Of a stretch of DNA of 64,000 nucleotides, positions 8,327-16,777 are shown piece after piece. The first letter of the stretch is position 1, and every line of letters begins with the position of its first letter. Below the pieces are notes generated by a model, which was not told the DNA's origin, made no database searches, and was given only the letters and a program-made list of their open reading frames with translations. Origin of the DNA: Duganella sp. CF458. GTDB taxonomy: Bacteria; Pseudomonadota; Gammaproteobacteria; Burkholderiales; Burkholderiaceae_D. The translations under genes were made by a program, and so were the position numbers. The stretch covers positions 186,001 through 250,000 of the forward strand of contig NZ_FOOF01000010.1 of the NCBI RefSeq assembly GCF_900113115.1. Reading direction: 5' to 3'.

Positions 8327-8929
8327 CTAGCGTGCCGACGCCAGCGCCTCATCAAGGGCACGCCGCAGGTTGCGGTTGAAGGTTGCGTTGATCGCGCCTT
8401 CAGCGATCTCCCTGAACGGGTATCGGCTGCGGTACCGTGCTTGATTTGCGTACCCGACCAGCAACTGGAGACTATTACCAGTGGCCGACTTCTTACGCAG
8501 GTAGATCCCCGGCACGCCGTTGACCACACCGCTGAACACATTCTTCTTCGCCAGCAGCTGTTTGATTGCGCGCCGTTGCATGTTGCCGAACTGGTTAAGC
8601 TTTATGTTTCTCGGCACGACAAGTGCCCTGCCTGGAGGTTTCCTATCCCCTCCTTCGAATTGGTACGTGAGGTACTTCCACTGGTCCGGTCGAACAAAGA
8701 CGCTGGCCACCGGTGTCGACTTCGTTGCCGGCTTGACTGCGAACGCGCGCATCGTGAACGGCGTCGGTCGATCCAGTTGAGTCGGCAGCGCCTTCGCGAG
8801 CTGCCCCTGCGCATCCTTGGCCGTAGCGGTGAGTCCCTTCGCGACGGCAAATGGCAACTGCTTCTTCGCAATGTCGCTAAGGTTCTTGCGAACCGCATCG
8901 ACGTTCGATTTCACTGACATGGAGAGCAT
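8327..8929 (-). CDS. Prophage protein of unknown function, minor-tail-Z / gp10-like look
   Basis: A 200-residue basic protein upstream of the terminase genes. Its start (SVKSNVDAVRKNLSDIAKKQLPFAVAKGLTATAKDAQ) resembles the opening of prophage minor tail Z or HK97 gp10-type proteins, which have a helix followed by a beta-rich core. It sits on the packaging side rather than among tail genes, so the role is unclear. The gene starts just downstream of the terminator that isolates the cargo gene, and ends 98 bases before the small terminase gene. Two start codons are possible (8929 or 8920); neither has a strong ribosome site. Confidence 0.6.
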   Translation of the reverse strand: MLSMSVKSNVDAVRKNLSDIAKKQLPFAVAKGLTATAKDAQGQLAKALPTQLDRPTPFTMRAFAVKPATKSTPVASVFVRPDQWKYLTYQFEGGDRKPPGRALVVPRNIKLNQFGNMQRRAIKQLLAKKNVFSGVVNGVPGIYLRKKSATGNSLQLLVGYANQARYRSRYPFREIAEGAINATFNRNLRRALDEALASAR

Positions 8930-8965
8930 AGTTACCAGGAACAGAACACGGCGAGTTCATCCAAA

Positions 8966-8998
8966 ACAAAAGGCCCGCTATGTCGGCGGGCCTTTGGC
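8966..8998 (-). terminator. Rho-independent terminator after the propeller cargo gene
   Basis: AAAGGCCCGC (8970-8979) pairs with GCGGGCCTTT (8987-8996). On the minus strand the stem is followed by TGTTTTGG. It lies downstream of the gene ending at 9155 and insulates the phage packaging genes from it, a typical setting for a prophage cargo (moron) gene. Confidence 0.75.
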
Positions 8999-9154
8999 GA
9001 CTCATCTACTTCAGGCGAACGAGCGCCTCCAGTAAGGAGACGCCGATTCGGCTGAAGGCACGGGACACCCCGGCAGACAAGTTGTAGATCGAATAGTATC
9101 CGCAACCCGAGGAAGTTATCAAGCCCCTTAGGTGAGCCAAACTGAACGACAAAT

Positions 9155-10435
9155 CTATCGGGAGACCCGGGTCAACACACTGAGTTTATCCGCTGGAGTT
9201 GCTCCACTATAAATCCCATAGACGAATATATACGGGGCATCCAGCGGAATCTTATTCTTATAATCTGTAGCTATATACATGCTATTGCGCCAGCTGGATT
9301 GTGCAGAGTAAACCGTCTCTACATTTCCCGAAAATGGGCTCGCCGACGACGCCCTAGCAATTTTGTGGAGGCCAGACAGCCGTATGCTAGGCTCAGTTGA
9401 AGTGGGTTCATCAAAGTTCACAAACCAAAGCTCATTCTCGCCGCTTCCATGCAAGTCCCATATTGGCGTATCGTAGGACGAAGGCATCGTTGCAATCTTT
9501 ATGGGAGCTCCCATCCCGCTTGATGAGTTATTGCTCCAAGGGTAGAGCCTAATGCTATTACCCCGACCTTGGCTCGTCCAATCGTCGCCAACATAAGCGC
9601 CATCGATCATTGGCGCTAAGCCCGTAAACCCTGTCAGGAGAAACGCATCATCACAGCATGCGTCTACTATATTTGGAAGTATCGAAGTGTCCAGGGCCCC
9701 ATTTTGCATCGGCGCCCATGACATAAAGGTTCGGGGACTGTCGCCTGAATTTATCAAGAATCGGTTGTGATAGCTGTCGAATCGAAGGTTGTGAATGTGC
9801 AAATCTGCAGCTGCGCCTTTTGGTGCAAGCCAAGAAGCCATGCCAGCTATCGGATCAGTTCTTGGCCACATCCAGTTGCTTTTCGTCGTATTATCTCTGG
9901 CCAAGGGGACACCGTTTGCATCAGCAACCTTCAAGACGTACGAGACGTTTACGGGCTGTGAGGGTGTACATTCGGGATGCCCACTTCCTGGCAACCCATA
10001 TTCACCTGCCCAAAGGTTGCCTAAGGCATCTTGGGTCCAGCCCCAAGGATGAATCGTTGCAGTTGGATCAGTGTAAGTAGCAACGATTACTTCGCCTGTA
10101 CTTCTATTGATTCGAAATATTCGCGAGCCCTTGCAAGCAACGGCTGACTCCGCGACAAAAATATGACCGGAAGTGTGGACAAACAGTGAGCTCGGAGTTG
10201 ATCCCGATTCAAAAGGAATTGCATTACCAAATATGCTCCAACTATCCCCCCAATTATCAGAATAGACCGCATGATAAGACATTGCGTTGTCATCGCGCTT
10301 GATTGCCCAAACCCGCCGCCCCTCGATAAATGCGGGAGAAATGTTATATCCAATCTCCGTTGCGGTGTTGGCAAAGCAACTTCCAGAAAAAGCTGCTTGA
10401 AAAAGAAAAAATAGTATCGCTGATAGTTTACTCAT
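9155..10435 (-). CDS. Secreted beta-propeller-like protein (prophage cargo gene)
   Basis: A 426-residue protein with a clear Sec signal peptide (MSKLSAILFFLFQAAFSGSCFA, cleavage before NTATEIG). The mature part reads as a beta-propeller: an Asp-box-like turn SDNWGDSW, then blades with TQDALGNLWAGEY, LAPMIDGAYVGDDW and WDLHGSGENELWFVNF. Cysteine pairs fit an exported protein. It is flanked by its own terminator and sits between the replication and packaging modules. It is AT-richer than the neighbouring phage genes and is not part of standard phage morphogenesis. Together these mark it as a moron that may change the lysogen's surface or secretome. Substrate and activity cannot be told from the sequence; no complete sialidase active site is visible. 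Confidence 0.75.
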   Translation of the reverse strand: MSKLSAILFFLFQAAFSGSCFANTATEIGYNISPAFIEGRRVWAIKRDDNAMSYHAVYSDNWGDSWSIFGNAIPFESGSTPSSLFVHTSGHIFVAESAVACKGSRIFRINRSTGEVIVATYTDPTATIHPWGWTQDALGNLWAGEYGLPGSGHPECTPSQPVNVSYVLKVADANGVPLARDNTTKSNWMWPRTDPIAGMASWLAPKGAAADLHIHNLRFDSYHNRFLINSGDSPRTFMSWAPMQNGALDTSILPNIVDACCDDAFLLTGFTGLAPMIDGAYVGDDWTSQGRGNSIRLYPWSNNSSSGMGAPIKIATMPSSYDTPIWDLHGSGENELWFVNFDEPTSTEPSIRLSGLHKIARASSASPFSGNVETVYSAQSSWRNSMYIATDYKNKIPLDAPYIFVYGIYSGATPADKLSVLTRVSR

Positions 10436-10582
10436 ATCTTGTTTGCAATTTAATTGTTGAGGCGTTGAACGCCAAAGGTTCGATAGTTTGCTGCCCTGAG
10501 TGACTGTTGGCCTGTGGCCGCACTGCCCTAAAGGACTGTACCTTATTCGACAGTCAGTGTCAGACCAATATGACGAGATACC

Positions 10583-11119
10583 TTAGGCCATCTGTCCGCG
10601 AATTGCTTCAACGTTCCCAAGCCTCTCCAAAATCTCCTCAAGGTTCCGCTCGGCCTTGGCAATGATTAAGGGGACATGCGGCCCGCGCACGCCACGCAGG
10701 AAACGCCGCACCTGATCTGCCGGCCACTGATAGATGTACAAGGCCTTCAATGCCTGCCTCTCGTTAGAGTCACCCAAGGTGCGCCATGCAGCCTCGACCA
10801 GCCAGCCGTCCAGCTCGTCACTGGCGACCAGCGGATTCAAAGGCTTGATTTTTTCAGCCGCTTGATCTCCCGCCGGCGGCGCTTCCATCGTGCGCAGATG
10901 GACGTAGAGCTTTGCCCACCCTGCGCAGTACTGCGATGCGCCACCAGCGCTGACGGGTCGATTCACTACCTTGCGCCAGTTCGCCAGTCGCGCCTGGAAC
11001 TCTTGGCGCCGAGGCGAAGCTGACCTCACCTCGCGCCGTTGAGGCGCTCGCCACATTGGTTTCACCGGCTCAACAACTTCTGCAAACCGCACACCGTCCA
11101 CTTCGATCTCAACGTTCAT
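10583..11119 (-). CDS. Possible phage late-gene regulator (sigma/antiterminator-like helix-turn-helix)
   Basis: The likely product is 178 residues from the ATG at 11119, preceded by AGAAAGG; a longer start at 11143 is possible. It is basic in its first third (RAPQRREVRSASPRRQEFQ). A C-terminal helical region containing RQALKALYIYQWPADQVRRF, followed by GPHVPLIIAKAERNLEEIL, reads like a sigma region 4-type or antiterminator-type helix-turn-helix. It lies between the replication genes and the packaging genes, where lambda-type phages carry Q or a late activator. The function is inferred from this position and the helix pattern. Confidence 0.55.
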   Translation of the reverse strand: MNVEIEVDGVRFAEVVEPVKPMWRAPQRREVRSASPRRQEFQARLANWRKVVNRPVSAGGASQYCAGWAKLYVHLRTMEAPPAGDQAAEKIKPLNPLVASDELDGWLVEAAWRTLGDSNERQALKALYIYQWPADQVRRFLRGVRGPHVPLIIAKAERNLEEILERLGNVEAIRGQMA

Positions 11120-11176
11120 TCGCAACCTTTCTCTCTTTTCCAAACTACCGATCTATTCCGCTTATTTCCCGAACCC

Positions 11177-11430
11177 GTCCAACCCCAAAATGGTTAGTCG
11201 AAGAGGTTGGACGTTTAGACCCGCATAAACACTGTCTTTGTCCAACCTCCTAACCTGTCCAACCTGTTTTTCATGTTTGCCAATGCAGAATTCGCCCTTC
11301 CCACTCGTCGCGCACGTATACGCGTGACGCGCATGTGCGTGCGCCTGTCGGCTGGCGAGGTTGGACGGTTGGACGAAGCCAGTATCCACGCGTGTTTCAG
11401 CCGTCTAACCTCAAAAACCACAGGTTGGAC
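11177..11430. repeat. Iteron cluster GGTTGGAC/GTCCAACC, candidate phage replication origin
   Basis: Seven exact copies of GGTTGGAC or its complement occur within 254 bases. On the + strand they are at 11205-11212, 11359-11366, 11367-11374 and 11423-11430; inverted copies are at 11177-11184, 11240-11247 and 11257-11264. A one-mismatch copy (GTCTAACC) is at 11403-11410. Two copies are head-to-tail at 11359. The 94-base centre between the two groups contains the inverted segments CACGTATACGCGTG and GCGCATGTGCGTGCGC. The 11,120-11,564 interval has no convincing gene and lies directly downstream of the primase-helicase gene, the usual place for an origin bound by the replication initiator. Confidence 0.7.
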
Positions 11431-11564
11431 GGATAGCCGTCGCTGGACATCATCGCGAGCGACGAAGGCAAACGCCAACACCTTTTCCGCACGCGGATTC
11501 TCCGCACACGATCCCTGGTGAGGCGCCGGCACCATGCCGCGTTCCTGAATAGCCTGGGTGGAGC

Positions 11565-14069
11565 TCATTGAGCTTCTCCATGGCTGTCTACCCCATGCGC
11601 CGCTTCCGCAGCCGGGCGCTCGTAATACCACTCGCGCGCGCCGCTTGGCTCGCGCCTTTTGATCCAGCCGAGTTTGCGCATGATCGCGCCCACCCGCATC
11701 GTTTCCGCTCTTGCAGGCCCCAGCTTTGACATCTCGAAGTGAAGCGCCCTCGTGAGCAGCTCCCGCGCAGTGACGCTCTTCAGCTTTCCTGCCAGCGTTG
11801 GTTTTCCATCCGAATCCTTGCCCTCCACGTACTCATAGAGGCGACCACGCCACGGATCTGGAATCTCCCTGTCATCCTGTACCGGGTCAATCAAGCGCCG
11901 CTGCTGTTCCTTTGTCGGCCACCACTGGACGCCAGCGTGCATCAGGGCGATGGCCTCGCCAAACAGCTGGTCCCGATCCGCCTTGAGCGCTTCGATGTCG
12001 ATCTTTCCAGTATTCACTGGCCAGAAGCGCCGGTTACCGGTTGAGTCTTTGAAGTACGCATCTTCATTGGTCGTTGCAGCAAAGGCGCAGCGGCGCAGCA
12101 CGTTCTTCATGCGACGGCCATACGGTTCGCGGAATCGATCAACGGTGCTGGACATAAATGCCTTAATGGCCGTGACTTCGGAGCGATTGAATTGTTCCAG
12201 TTCGGCGACCTCGTACAGCAGCACGCCCTGGATCGACAAATAGCCGTCCTTCTCGCCCATCCTGAAAGGCGTGTCGGCAAACCAGTCGCCGCCCAGCACC
12301 TTCAATGCCGTAGACTTGCCCTCGCCCTGCCCGCCTTCAAACACCGGCGCGTGGTCGTTCTTCACGCCGGGCTTATAGCCGCGCATGACAACCCCGATGA
12401 AGAACATGGTCGAGACCAGCCGCATGTATTCGGAGTCCTCAGCGCTCCAGTAGCGCGTCAACGCGGTGGCCACGCGCTGCCTACCGTCCCAAGCGGCGGC
12501 ACACCTATCGAGGTAATCAACCACCGGGTCAAAAGCGAAGTCGCGTGCCGCTTGCGCTACACCAGCCTCGATATCACCGCGAGCGGCGACAACCAAGCCG
12601 TACTTCTTGGCTGTATACATCCCGAGCATGAAGTCGTCCGATTCCGTCCATTCGCCAGGCGTGGTTGCCCATGGTGCCTTTCGGCGCTTCACCTGGAGGC
12701 CCGAGAACAAATCCAGTGCAACCAGGCCACGAAGCTCTTCGTCGTGTTGCATGACCATGTACACGTTCTCGCGACAACCCTTGACCCCGCCGTTCGCAGT
12801 TCCAATCAAATGATCACGCAGGGAGCCCTTCAGCTCGCTGCCCGCGCCAGCTGGAAGTGGGGTAGAGGCCGCTTCCAGCTGTGCGGCCGATTGCTCGTCA
12901 AGCCAGGCCGGCACCGCATCGTGCGAATTTTCCTTCGGCACTTCCTGCGTGCCCGTAACCGCCGGACGCAACCTGGTCGTCCACGCGATGACTTCTTCTT
13001 CGCTGGCACCGCCGTCAATCAGGTCGGCAATATCCCATCCGTCCGGAAGTTGTCCAGGCGGAGGAATGTCCACCATGAACACATCACAGCCCTGTGCACG
13101 AAGAATCTCAGCGATCTTGAGCATTGCGCTCACGCCAGGCTGCTCGTGTTCTGGCATCAGCTCGCCGGCATGCTCGTGCCCCTCTTTGTAGCGCTTTGCG
13201 TCGGCATCAGGCCAAAGAATGACGTTACGGTCGCGTATCCGGGACCAGTCCGATTTCTTCACGGCCTTGGCACCACCGGACCAAGACACAACCTCAAGCG
13301 CCTCGTGCAGGCCAGGCATTCCTACGGCGCGGTCGACGCACTTCTCGCCCTCGACGATCAGCATCGGCGAATCAGGTCGCGCAGGGCCGCGCTGATAGAG
13401 AGGACGTGGTTCAGGGAATGCCAGCCAACGCCACTCGCGCGCACCGGTATCGCTGCGCTCGGCGAACACGCACGGAAGGACCTCCTTGCCCTTACCGTCG
13501 GAACGCAGGAAGCGGAACACCACGCCGAGCAGTTGGCCGTCGACGTTACGGTATTCCCAATGGGCCTCAGGACGCCCACGTACAACGTGCGCCTTTGGAT
13601 ACGGCCCGGCACCGTCTGGCACCGGCAGTATGGGCGTCCACGGAGTCCGCTTTTTATCTTCGGCGGGCGCCTGTACCCCTTTGTCCGCTTGCGCGGGCGC
13701 AAGATTAGGCCGTGGTTGCACAGGCTTTCCTGAAGCCTTCGCTAGCCCTTTGCCTACTCCCTGGGTTTCGGAAAGCGAGATCGAAAGCAGCTCCGCGAGT
13801 GCTTTGCACGCTTGACCCGGCTTCAGGTCATGAATGAATGCGTATAGCGAGATCAGATCGCCACCGGCTGCGCCGTCGGAAAAGTCTGACCAGACCCCTG
13901 CCTTGTCACCCGTCAGGCGAATGCGAAGGGACTGCCCCGCCTCGCCATCACGCGATCCAATGCAGAACTCATGCCCTTCTTTGACGCCATTCGGAAACCA
14001 GTCTTGGAGAAGCGTATGAATTGAGTCGAGCGCTACGCGCCCGACTAAGGAGAAATCATCAAGCGTCAT
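11565..14069 (-). CDS. Phage primase-helicase (Toprim plus VapE/D5-type helicase)
   Basis: An 834-residue replication protein. The N-terminus (1-95) resembles a primase DNA-binding segment (WSDFSDGAAGGDLISLYAFIH). A Toprim-like domain at about 235-350 contains LIVEGEKC (Glu241) and VILWPDADA (Asp288, Asp290). The C-terminal VapE/superfamily-3-type helicase has Walker A FEGGQGEGKST (about 577-587). It is followed by LLYEVAELEQF, FAATTNED and the arginine-finger motif GNRRFWPV. The protein should prime and unwind phage DNA at the nearby iteron cluster. It is coupled to the upstream gene by an ATGA overlap at 14066-14069. Confidence 0.88.
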   Translation of the reverse strand: MTLDDFSLVGRVALDSIHTLLQDWFPNGVKEGHEFCIGSRDGEAGQSLRIRLTGDKAGVWSDFSDGAAGGDLISLYAFIHDLKPGQACKALAELLSISLSETQGVGKGLAKASGKPVQPRPNLAPAQADKGVQAPAEDKKRTPWTPILPVPDGAGPYPKAHVVRGRPEAHWEYRNVDGQLLGVVFRFLRSDGKGKEVLPCVFAERSDTGAREWRWLAFPEPRPLYQRGPARPDSPMLIVEGEKCVDRAVGMPGLHEALEVVSWSGGAKAVKKSDWSRIRDRNVILWPDADAKRYKEGHEHAGELMPEHEQPGVSAMLKIAEILRAQGCDVFMVDIPPPGQLPDGWDIADLIDGGASEEEVIAWTTRLRPAVTGTQEVPKENSHDAVPAWLDEQSAAQLEAASTPLPAGAGSELKGSLRDHLIGTANGGVKGCRENVYMVMQHDEELRGLVALDLFSGLQVKRRKAPWATTPGEWTESDDFMLGMYTAKKYGLVVAARGDIEAGVAQAARDFAFDPVVDYLDRCAAAWDGRQRVATALTRYWSAEDSEYMRLVSTMFFIGVVMRGYKPGVKNDHAPVFEGGQGEGKSTALKVLGGDWFADTPFRMGEKDGYLSIQGVLLYEVAELEQFNRSEVTAIKAFMSSTVDRFREPYGRRMKNVLRRCAFAATTNEDAYFKDSTGNRRFWPVNTGKIDIEALKADRDQLFGEAIALMHAGVQWWPTKEQQRRLIDPVQDDREIPDPWRGRLYEYVEGKDSDGKPTLAGKLKSVTARELLTRALHFEMSKLGPARAETMRVGAIMRKLGWIKRREPSGAREWYYERPAAEAAHGVDSHGEAQ

Positions 14070-14476
14070 GCGACGGACTTCTCACCGAAAGGCAAATAGG
14101 TATCGCCAATGCGCGATGGGAAGTTACGGTAGTCAAAGGCGCCCTCTCGAATAACCATTGCGCTACGTGCGCGCAATGGCTTAAAACCAGTGCCGACACG
14201 AGGCTCAGCAACCTTGCCGATATATTCCACTACCGGTTTGGCAATGCCAAGGTACGCCCGCCCAGCATCCGTCAACTCGACCTCGCCACCCTCATTCTTG
14301 ATCAGGCCGTAGAAGGTCAACTGTTCGACTATGAGCACGTCAAAGTCATTCCGTGAAATGGATTTGCCCGCAATCCGGAAGAGCTCCGAGACGGTGGCCT
14401 TCCCCCCAATGGAGAGCAATGACGACAATGCATTGGCCGGGCGGCTGCCACGGCGCGGAAGATCACGGTTAGCCAT
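14066..14476 (-). CDS. Small prophage protein, winged-helix candidate
   Basis: The product is 136 residues from the ATG at 14476 (MANRDLPRRG...); the frame to 14521 only overlaps the previous gene. Residues about 12-75 (NALSSLLSIGGKATVSELFR, then QLTFYGLIKNEGGEVELTDAGRAYLG) have the helix-helix-helix-wing pattern of winged-helix DNA-binding proteins. It overlaps both neighbours by a few bases and so belongs to the early replication operon. A loader, initiator or regulator role is possible. I do not recognise the family. Confidence 0.6.
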   Translation of the reverse strand: MANRDLPRRGSRPANALSSLLSIGGKATVSELFRIAGKSISRNDFDVLIVEQLTFYGLIKNEGGEVELTDAGRAYLGIAKPVVEYIGKVAEPRVGTGFKPLRARSAMVIREGAFDYRNFPSRIGDTYLPFGEKSVA

Positions 14477-14946
14477 TACGCATCCTCCCTGGCCGATACC
14501 GCCGGATTCGGGAGCGGGCAATTGATCAGGAACATCAGCGTCATCAACTCGCGGATCGTCGCGTGCATGCGATTTTCCAGAATCTGGAGCTTCGCACGCT
14601 CGGTCGCGTCGATCTTGCCGTCCTTCTTTGCCTCGGTGTACTCGCGGGACAGCTCGCCCAGTTCGTCGTAAAGCTCGTGGAATTTGTCATGCAGTTCCAC
14701 GTCCGACAGATCGCCTGGCTCCGGCAGTGCATAGAACACTCCACCGCTTGCGTGAGCAACAGCTTGTGCAAAGTGTTTGGTACCGGAGTAGTTCTGAATC
14801 AGCAGCGCCGTATCGACGCGCATGCCGCTTCCCTTTACCTCGTATACGCGCTGTTCCAGGGCGGACTTACTCATGCCCAGCGTTGCGGCAGTCCCGTTCC
14901 AACCGTGAACCTTAATCATTTCTTGGTATGCAACTAATAGCTCCAC
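14476..14946 (-). CDS. YmfL-like phage regulatory protein
   Basis: A 156-residue protein starting with GTG at 14946, with AAGGA upstream. The N-terminal half (YQEMIKVHGWNGTAATLGMS, then ALEQRVYEVKG and TALLIQNYSGTKHFAQAVA) matches the layout of YmfL-type prophage regulators. These have a Cro/CII-like fold and a GGVFYALPE-type ending, seen here as ASGGVFYALPEPGD. The C-terminus is a long charged coiled coil (ELYDELGELSREYTEAKKDG). As first gene of the early operon it occupies the CII position. DNA binding is expected from the family. Confidence 0.72.
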   Translation of the reverse strand: MELLVAYQEMIKVHGWNGTAATLGMSKSALEQRVYEVKGSGMRVDTALLIQNYSGTKHFAQAVAHASGGVFYALPEPGDLSDVELHDKFHELYDELGELSREYTEAKKDGKIDATERAKLQILENRMHATIRELMTLMFLINCPLPNPAVSAREDA

Positions 14947-15123
14947 AGTATCGTCCTTCTATTCTTGGGTTTCAGATAACAAACCATTTCTCTACTATTG
15001 GCCTACTTCCTACTGAACATCGCTCGACAATGAACTTCGTCAACCAAACGTATGCAAACTGGCCGCATGGTCTTTACATCGCCCCCTCGCGACACGTCGA
15101 ACACTAGGGTGAGAAATGGCGAA

Positions 15124-15345
15124 CTACTTCACTTGAGGATCGACGGGAGGGATCCAGATATCAGGCCTCAACTCATGTAGAGTCAGTTTCGACTCAGCAA
15201 GAATTAGAGCCCTGCACAACTTAGGGCCGGGGCGCCGATGGCCGCCGCCTATCAAATAGAGATAGCCCACAGATGAGCCGACGGCGCTAGCTAGCGACTC
15301 GCGTTCAGCGGGGGTTGCTTGCCTAAGGAAGGTTTTCATGTCCAT
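15124..15345 (-). CDS. Cro/YdaS-like DNA-binding protein
   Basis: A 73-residue protein (MDMKTFLRQATPAERESLAS...) divergent from the repressor gene. The helix-turn-helix (TPAERESLASAVGSSVGYLY, then LIGGGHRRPGPKLCRALILAE) has the YdaS/Cro pattern, including the RRPGPKLC recognition-helix segment. The ATG at 15345 is preferred over an upstream TTG; an ATG at 15339 is also possible. It starts 9 bases from the first operator of the divergent control region, as expected for the lytic-side Cro. Confidence 0.8.
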   Translation of the reverse strand: MDMKTFLRQATPAERESLASAVGSSVGYLYLIGGGHRRPGPKLCRALILAESKLTLHELRPDIWIPPVDPQVK

Positions 15346-15353
15346 GGGCAAAC

Positions 15354-15419
15354 TTTACCCAAAAGATAAACTTACCGCAAGATATATTTATCTTTTGGAT
15401 CATTTATCTTTTCGGTAAA
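15354..15419. promoter_or_regulatory. Divergent operator region between cro-like and cI-like genes
   Basis: TTTACCCAAAAGATAAA (15354-15370) and TTTATCTTTTCGGTAAA (15403-15419) are inverted copies of one 17-base operator with a single mismatch. Between them lie a degenerate copy (TTACCGCAAGATATA, from 15372) and a half-site (TTTATCTTTTGG, from 15387). The cluster fills the cro-cI intergenic space, so it is very probably the CI/Cro operator set controlling both promoters. Confidence 0.8.
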
Positions 15420-15437
15420 AGAGTTAATCATCCGAGC

Positions 15438-16181
15438 ATGGGACCAATGAAGAGAGATGACATCCGGCGCGAAAACGCGCGCAAACTCGCGGCAGATGCT
15501 GGCGGGCTGGCAGAATTTGCGCGCAAGACGGGGATGGAGAATTCCCAGGTAAGTCAGATCATTGGGAAAAACCCAACGAAAAATATTGGCAATATCGTCG
15601 CGGCACGAATCGAGCGTGCCTTTGAGCTGGTCGAAGGCTCGTTGGACGTTGTGCAAACACCCTTGACTACCTTGGCCATCACTTCGCCAGAGGAAGACCA
15701 TTTGCACGCAGCAATCTTCCCGGGCGCTCGCCCTGTACGCGTCGAAGACGAAAATTCACCACATCTTTACCCAATACCGAAAGTGACATTGAAGCTTCAA
15801 GCAGGCGTAACAGGCTTCGAGACAGAGCCCGATTTGCGTGACGGTGGAACGCTTGGCATTTCTCGCACATGGATCGAACGCAAGGGGTTCAACCCGAAAA
15901 ACCTAATTGCGATCCAAGTGCGCGGGGAGAGCATGGAGCCGACCTTCTACGAGGATGACACTGTGGTCATTAATCTCGCTGACAAGTCGTTAATTGATAA
16001 CGCTGTTTATGCGGTTAATTACGAGGGTGAGGCGGTCGTGAAGCGACTGGCCCGGGATGCTGGCCAATGGTGGCTCATGTCGGACAATCCTGACCAGCGC
16101 AAGTACTTTAGGCGGGCTTGCCAAGGGAATCGCTGCATCATTGTAGGTCGGGTGGTTCGTCGCGAAGGCGATAACTTCTAA
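15438..16181 (+). CDS. CI-like phage repressor, S24 peptidase family
   Basis: A 247-residue lysogeny repressor. Residues about 15-60 form a helix-turn-helix (GGLAEFARKTGMENSQVSQI). The C-terminal S24/LexA-like domain starts near residue 115. It has the catalytic serine in VRGESMEPTF (Ser165) and the lysine in GEAVVKRLA (Lys202), so RecA-stimulated self-cleavage is plausible. A candidate Ala-Gly is at LQAGVTG (122-123), though its position close to the S24 domain start makes it uncertain. The start could be the ATG at 15438 or at 15447. The protein should bind the operators on both sides of its gene and hold the prophage silent until DNA damage. Confidence 0.9.
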   Translation: MGPMKRDDIRRENARKLAADAGGLAEFARKTGMENSQVSQIIGKNPTKNIGNIVAARIERAFELVEGSLDVVQTPLTTLAITSPEEDHLHAAIFPGARPVRVEDENSPHLYPIPKVTLKLQAGVTGFETEPDLRDGGTLGISRTWIERKGFNPKNLIAIQVRGESMEPTFYEDDTVVINLADKSLIDNAVYAVNYEGEAVVKRLARDAGQWWLMSDNPDQRKYFRRACQGNRCIIVGRVVRREGDNF

Positions 16182-16288
16182 GCATTTCTCCGTCACAAGC
16201 CGCCTCTGCAGCGACCTTTGAACTCTCTCTGAAAGCCCTTCCCACGCCAGAATTTGGATAAGTAACAACAATCCGCCCGCCTTGCAAC

Positions 16289-16338
16289 TTAACCTTTTTG
16301 GTAAATATTGCTTGCGAATAGTTTATCTTTTGAGTAAA
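16289..16338. promoter_or_regulatory. Second CI operator cluster, upstream of the excisionase operon
   Basis: TTAACCTTTTTGGTAAA (16289-16305, 14 of 17 matching) and TTTATCTTTTGAGTAAA (16322-16338, 15 of 17) repeat the motif of the cro-cI operators in direct orientation, 33 bases apart. They end 25 bases before the first gene of the next + strand operon. The same repressor therefore probably controls that operon. The rest of the 182-base gap shows nothing further. Confidence 0.7.
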
Positions 16339-16363
16339 GTTTCTTCATCGAAGGTTAACCACG

Positions 16364-16777
16364 ATGGAGAAACAGGTGATTCCCACATGCAGCCCGGCCA
16401 TGTCCTTGGCCAAAAACACTCCAGGACAACTCGTCAACCAGCTTATCGAAGACGCATTCGCGCCTGGATTAAAGCGCTACGAACGCAGTCCGGAGTACGT
16501 GAATGGGGCTCGTGCCCTTTTACTTCAGCAAGTAATCGGCAAGCCGTTAGCTTGTCTGTACCTCCATGGAACTGCCGCAGCAGATGCATTCTTTGCCGGC
16601 GTTGAAGAAGGGCGCTCAATCTATGCACGGTATCTTTCCGTTCGGCAGCAAGTACGGTCCGCGCACACCCTCGATGGCCTCAAGGGCCACGCTTGCATCG
16701 CAGCATGCAGTCTGGACAAGAAAGTCCAGCGTATGCAGACCTCTGCACCAACAAGCAACGGCAGTGTGACGAAATGA
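16364..16777 (+). CDS. Unknown prophage protein, first gene of CI-controlled operon
   Basis: A 137-residue protein I do not recognise. It has a helical central part (NTPGQLVNQLIEDAFAPGLKRYERSPEYVNG) and a small hydrophobic stretch (KPLACLYLHGTAAADAFFAG), with four cysteines spread through the sequence. There is no signal peptide and no clear membrane segment. Its stop overlaps the start of the next gene (16774-16777), so the two are translationally coupled. Operator sites upstream suggest expression on induction. Confidence 0.6.
   Translation: MEKQVIPTCSPAMSLAKNTPGQLVNQLIEDAFAPGLKRYERSPEYVNGARALLLQQVIGKPLACLYLHGTAAADAFFAGVEEGRSIYARYLSVRQQVRSAHTLDGLKGHACIAACSLDKKVQRMQTSAPTSNGSVTK

Noticed and set aside
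11215-11631. 138-codon minus-strand frame covering the iterons
   Set aside because: It overlaps the end of the primase-helicase gene and the repeat cluster, has no ribosome site and no motif. The repeats explain the sequence better.
12192-13733. 513-codon + strand frame opposite the primase-helicase
   Set aside because: Shadow of a gene with clear Toprim and helicase motifs.
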